Shown piece by piece: positions 35,407 to 37,912 of a stretch of DNA of 37,912 nucleotides. The first letter of the stretch is position 1, and every line of letters begins with the position of its first letter. This stretch comes from Pseudomonadota bacterium (lineage in GTDB: Bacteria; Pseudomonadota; Gammaproteobacteria; Steroidobacterales; Steroidobacteraceae), in assembly GCA_021838635.1 (NCBI GenBank), contig JAKCDC010000025.1, positions 1 through 37,912 on the forward strand, read 5' to 3'. A model generated the notes under the pieces. That model ran no database searches, had not been told where the DNA came from, and worked only from the letters and a program-made list of their open reading frames with translations. Both the position numbers and the translations under genes were made by a program.

Positions 35407-36921
35407 CTATGCGGCCTCGCTCGCAGCCGAGTCCAGGTACTTTCCCTCCACGTAGCGAATGTAGGCGGCCGCGGAGAGCGGCTTGCGGGTCGCCCCGCGC
35501 AGCAGCTCCTGCACCGGCACCTTCGCCCCAAGTCCGTGCACGTGCGTGCGTAACCACTCGAACAGCCCGGAGAATTCCCCGCGGGCGAGCTGCTCATCGA
35601 GCGTCGGCACCTCGTTGCGCAGGCTCTCGTACAGCTGCGCGGCGATCATGGCGCCAAGGGCATACGAGGGGAAATACCCGAACGAGCCGACCGCCCAGTG
35701 CACATCCTGCAGACATCCCTCGGTGTCGTTGGCCGGCCGGATTCCCAAGCGCTGCTGCATCCCCTCGTTCCATGCCTCGGGCATATCGCGCACCGCGAGC
35801 TCACCGAACAGCAGCTGCTTCTCGAGCTCGTAGCGCAGCAGCACGTGCAGCGGGTAGGTGAGCTCATCGGCATCGACCCGGATCAGCCCACGGCGCACCC
35901 GCGTCAGGTGCGCATACACGTTCTCCACCTCCCACTCCGTACCACCGAGGCCGAAGTGTTTGGCGATCAGGGGCTGCACGTAGCGCACGAACGGGCGACT
36001 GCGGCAGACGATCATCTCCATCAGCAGCGACTGGCTCTCCTCGAGCGCCATACCTCGGTCGCGACCGACCGGCTGGTCGCGCCAGTCCTGCGGCAGCCCC
36101 AGGTCGTACATGGCGTGCCCGGTCTCGTGCATCGCCCCGAGCAGCCCGGTGAAGGGATCCGCGACATCCAGGCGAGTGGTGACGCGGATGTCGCCCGGTA
36201 CGCCCTCGGTGAACGGATGCTCGCTCTCATCGAGGCGGCCGCGATCGAAGGGGAAGCCGATCTGCTTCATCACCTCCATGATGAGGGCCCGCTGCTTGGC
36301 GTGCGGGAAGCGGCCCTCGAGCGGGCGCGGCGGGCGGCTCTCCTGAGCGCTGATCACCTCGCGGATCAGTGCCGGCAGCCGGCGCGAGAGCGCCTTGAAC
36401 ATCGCATCGATATCCGCGGTCGTGATGCCGGGGCTGAATTCATCGACCAGCGCGTCATAGGGGGCGAGGTTCAGTGCCTGACCGAGCAGTGCCGCCTTGT
36501 CGCGCACCAGATGCACGACCTCCTCCAGATGCGGAGCAAAGAGGTCGAAGCGGCCCTTGGCACGGGCATCCTGCCAGCAGACCTCGGCCCGCGAGACAGC
36601 CTTGGTGAGGCGCGAGATCAGCGACACCGGGGTGGCGATGGCGTGATCGCGCTCACGGCGCATCTCGCGCAGGTTGGCGATCTGCCAGTCCTCGAGTCCC
36701 TGGGTATTGGCTTGCGCCCGATCGAGCAGCCGGCTGATGCGCGGGGCGGTGAGCAGTGCATGGTGTTCGGTTTCGAGCGCCGCGAGCTGCTCGCCGCGCA
36801 CGTCCGCGCTACCGCGCGGCATCATCACCGCGGCATCCCAGCGCAGCAGCGACAGCGCACCGCGCAGCGCGTGCAACCGCTTGAATTCCTCTTCGAGCTG
36901 TTCGTAGGGGGAGGCCGACAT
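35407..36921 (-). CDS. M32-family carboxypeptidase (Taq-type)
   Basis: The 504-aa zinc carboxypeptidase has the M32 motif HETGHAMYD (HExxH at residues 265-269) and family landmarks LRWDAAVMMPRG (about 27-38), VTTRLDVADPFTGLLGAMHETGH and GTEWEVENVYAHLTRVRRGLIRVDADELTYP. It removes C-terminal residues from peptides in the cytoplasm. The ATG at 36921 (MSASPYEQ) fits the family; a GTG at 36957 would add 12 residues. The stop abuts the ttcA start. Confidence 0.95.
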   Translation of the reverse strand: MSASPYEQLEEEFKRLHALRGALSLLRWDAAVMMPRGSADVRGEQLAALETEHHALLTAPRISRLLDRAQANTQGLEDWQIANLREMRRERDHAIATPVSLISRLTKAVSRAEVCWQDARAKGRFDLFAPHLEEVVHLVRDKAALLGQALNLAPYDALVDEFSPGITTADIDAMFKALSRRLPALIREVISAQESRPPRPLEGRFPHAKQRALIMEVMKQIGFPFDRGRLDESEHPFTEGVPGDIRVTTRLDVADPFTGLLGAMHETGHAMYDLGLPQDWRDQPVGRDRGMALEESQSLLMEMIVCRSRPFVRYVQPLIAKHFGLGGTEWEVENVYAHLTRVRRGLIRVDADELTYPLHVLLRYELEKQLLFGELAVRDMPEAWNEGMQQRLGIRPANDTEGCLQDVHWAVGSFGYFPSYALGAMIAAQLYESLRNEVPTLDEQLARGEFSGLFEWLRTHVHGLGAKVPVQELLRGATRKPLSAAAYIRYVEGKYLDSAASEAA

Positions 36922-37294
36922 GGTGGATGCGTTCCGGGCGCCGGGCGCGAACCGCACGCCGGTCCGGCCGGAGCGCGCCGCTCACTGTGCTGGAGAAGGC
37001 GTCTAGTTTAGCAGGGGGGCGTCCCGTGGACGGCGGGCGATGCCTGAAATATTTTTAAATTCAATTAGATACGCATGTTACGGCGGCTTGACAACGCGCC
37101 ACGACCCGCGTGTCCCGCCTCCCCCGTCGCCGCACACCCCGGAATGCCGCACCCTTCCGGTACACTCGGGCCTACAGCCACGGCCAGCGGGCCACGAGCA
37201 CACCCACCCCGATCGAGACCGCGAGCAGCAGCGCGAGGACCACAGCAATGAGGAAGCGGCGCATCGTCCCCATGATAATCCGGACCCGGACGCC
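36922..37294. other. Intergenic region upstream of glgA with an AT-rich patch
   Basis: Apart from one very short frame (37172-37273, listed separately) no gene is visible. A 26-bp AT-rich island at 37046-37071 stands out sharply in this GC-rich DNA and may be promoter DNA for the M32 gene or glgA. A consensus TTGACA lies at 37088-37093, but the sequence 17 bp downstream (TGTCCC) is not a -10. TACACT at 37161-37166 is another weak candidate. Confidence 0.4.
37172..37273 (-). CDS. Possible small single-membrane-segment protein (33 aa)
   Basis: From ATG 37273 the frame encodes MGTMRRFLIAVVLALLL and then VSIGVGVLVARWPWL: one hydrophobic helix with a positively charged start. The second ATG (37264) has GGGGA just before it. 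It is divergent from glgA, with starts 22 bp apart. Whether it is translated is unknown; hydrophobic frames can arise by chance. Confidence 0.35.
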   Translation of the reverse strand: MGTMRRFLIAVVLALLLAVSIGVGVLVARWPWL

Positions 37295-37906
37295 ATGAGT
37301 CTGCGCGTTGCGATCCTGGCCTCGGAAGCGACCCCGCTCTGCAAGACGGGCGGCCTGGCGGATGTCGCCGGCGCGCTCGCCGAGTGCCTTCGCCTCGGCG
37401 ATCATGACGTGCGACTGTTCATCCCGGGCTATGCCAGCATCGACCGGTCAAAATACGCACCCCAGCCTGTCGAGGGCTTGCAGAACGTCAGCCTCGAGGT
37501 CGGTGCACACCGTTATGTCTTCTCCGTCGGGCAGATCACCCTCCCGGACTCCGGGGTGCCGGTGTACCTCATCGACTGCCCGGTGCTCTATGCGCGCCCC
37601 GCGCTCTATACCGCGGATCCGGATGAGCACCTGCGCTTTCTCGCCTTCACCCGCGCGGCGCTCATCGCCTGCAGCGCACTCGATTGGGCGCCGCAGATCG
37701 TGCACTGCAACGATTGGCACACGGCGTTCGCGCCGCTGCTGCTGCGCACGCATTTTGCGCAGGCGCCGGCGTTCACAGCCGCTCGCACCGTGCTGACCAT
37801 CCACAACATCGGCTACCAGGGCATCTTCTCCGCCGCCGCGGCGGGCGACCTTGCGCTCGGCGATCATGCGTACCTGCTGCATCAGGACGACCTGCGCGCC
37901 GGGTAG
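37295..37906 (+). CDS. glgA: Glycogen synthase GlgA, N-terminal part cut by the contig end
   Basis: The first ~200 residues of an ADP-glucose:glucan glucosyltransferase of the GT5 family. Signatures are VAILASEATPLCKTGGLADVAGAL (the KTGGL ADP-glucose loop), FIPGYAS and VHCNDWHTAFAPLLL, followed by TIHNIGYQGIF. Full-length GlgA has about 475-520 residues. The in-frame TAG at 37904-37906 is part of a terminal string that matches adapter sequence, so the real gene almost certainly continues beyond the contig. The ATG at 37295 (MSLRVAIL) is the family start. Confidence 0.93.
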   Translation: MSLRVAILASEATPLCKTGGLADVAGALAECLRLGDHDVRLFIPGYASIDRSKYAPQPVEGLQNVSLEVGAHRYVFSVGQITLPDSGVPVYLIDCPVLYARPALYTADPDEHLRFLAFTRAALIACSALDWAPQIVHCNDWHTAFAPLLLRTHFAQAPAFTAARTVLTIHNIGYQGIFSAAAAGDLALGDHAYLLHQDDLRAG

Positions 37907-37912
37907 ATCGGA

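Overview
This window looks like one metagenomic or draft contig from a GC-rich gammaproteobacterium. Recognisable genes such as darP/pmbA, purEK, plsB, greB, speA, sseA and ttcA, a Gammaproteobacteria-type RRM protein and homospermidine synthase fit a lineage near Chromatiales, Xanthomonadales or Nevskiales. No rRNA or tRNA gene is seen. Both ends look like assembly ends. The left end lies inside a 36-bp direct-repeat array, and the last eight bases match the start of the Illumina adapter and cut glgA.

Layout. 1-206 is a CRISPR-like array. About 322-830 is the wreck of a transposon-type AAA ATPase. 1145-4896 holds a DUF1634-TauE fusion transporter, a universal stress protein and a cardiolipin-synthase-like PLD enzyme. 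The PLD gene follows pmbA (4956-6302), which is divergent from a plus-strand run of darP, purE, purK and an AAA-FHA ATPase (6430-9872). Then come minus-strand plsB, an alpha/beta hydrolase, an orphan contractile-sheath-like protein and a secreted L,D-transpeptidase (9883-15951). A 68-aa protein with its own terminator lies divergent from greB.

16909-22231 is a polyamine neighbourhood: homospermidine synthase on the minus strand and arginine decarboxylase speA on the plus strand. A GST and an SseA-type sulfurtransferase sit between them, divergent from each other. 22551-23882 holds an RRM protein, a run of stem-loops ending in a terminator, and an exported methyltransferase-like lipoprotein. 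23896-29427 holds a UvrD-type helicase, a sulfotransferase-like protein, nudF, a glycosyltransferase-like gene broken by a stop and a frameshift, and a nucleotidyltransferase with a small overlapping partner.

29493-36921 is a long minus-strand run: M32 carboxypeptidase, ttcA, a phosphatase/ADP-ribosylglycohydrolase fusion, a zinc metallopeptidase overlapping an ATP-grasp ligase by 4 bp, and two adjacent unrecognised proteins. The last four are the best candidate here for an undescribed functional unit. The window ends in the N-terminal third to half of glycogen synthase.

Most of the window is ordinary chromosomal housekeeping DNA. The most unusual items are the edge array beside a decayed transposon ATPase, the orphan sheath gene, the peptidase/ATP-grasp operon, the phosphatase-ARH fusion and the structured intergenic RNA candidate.
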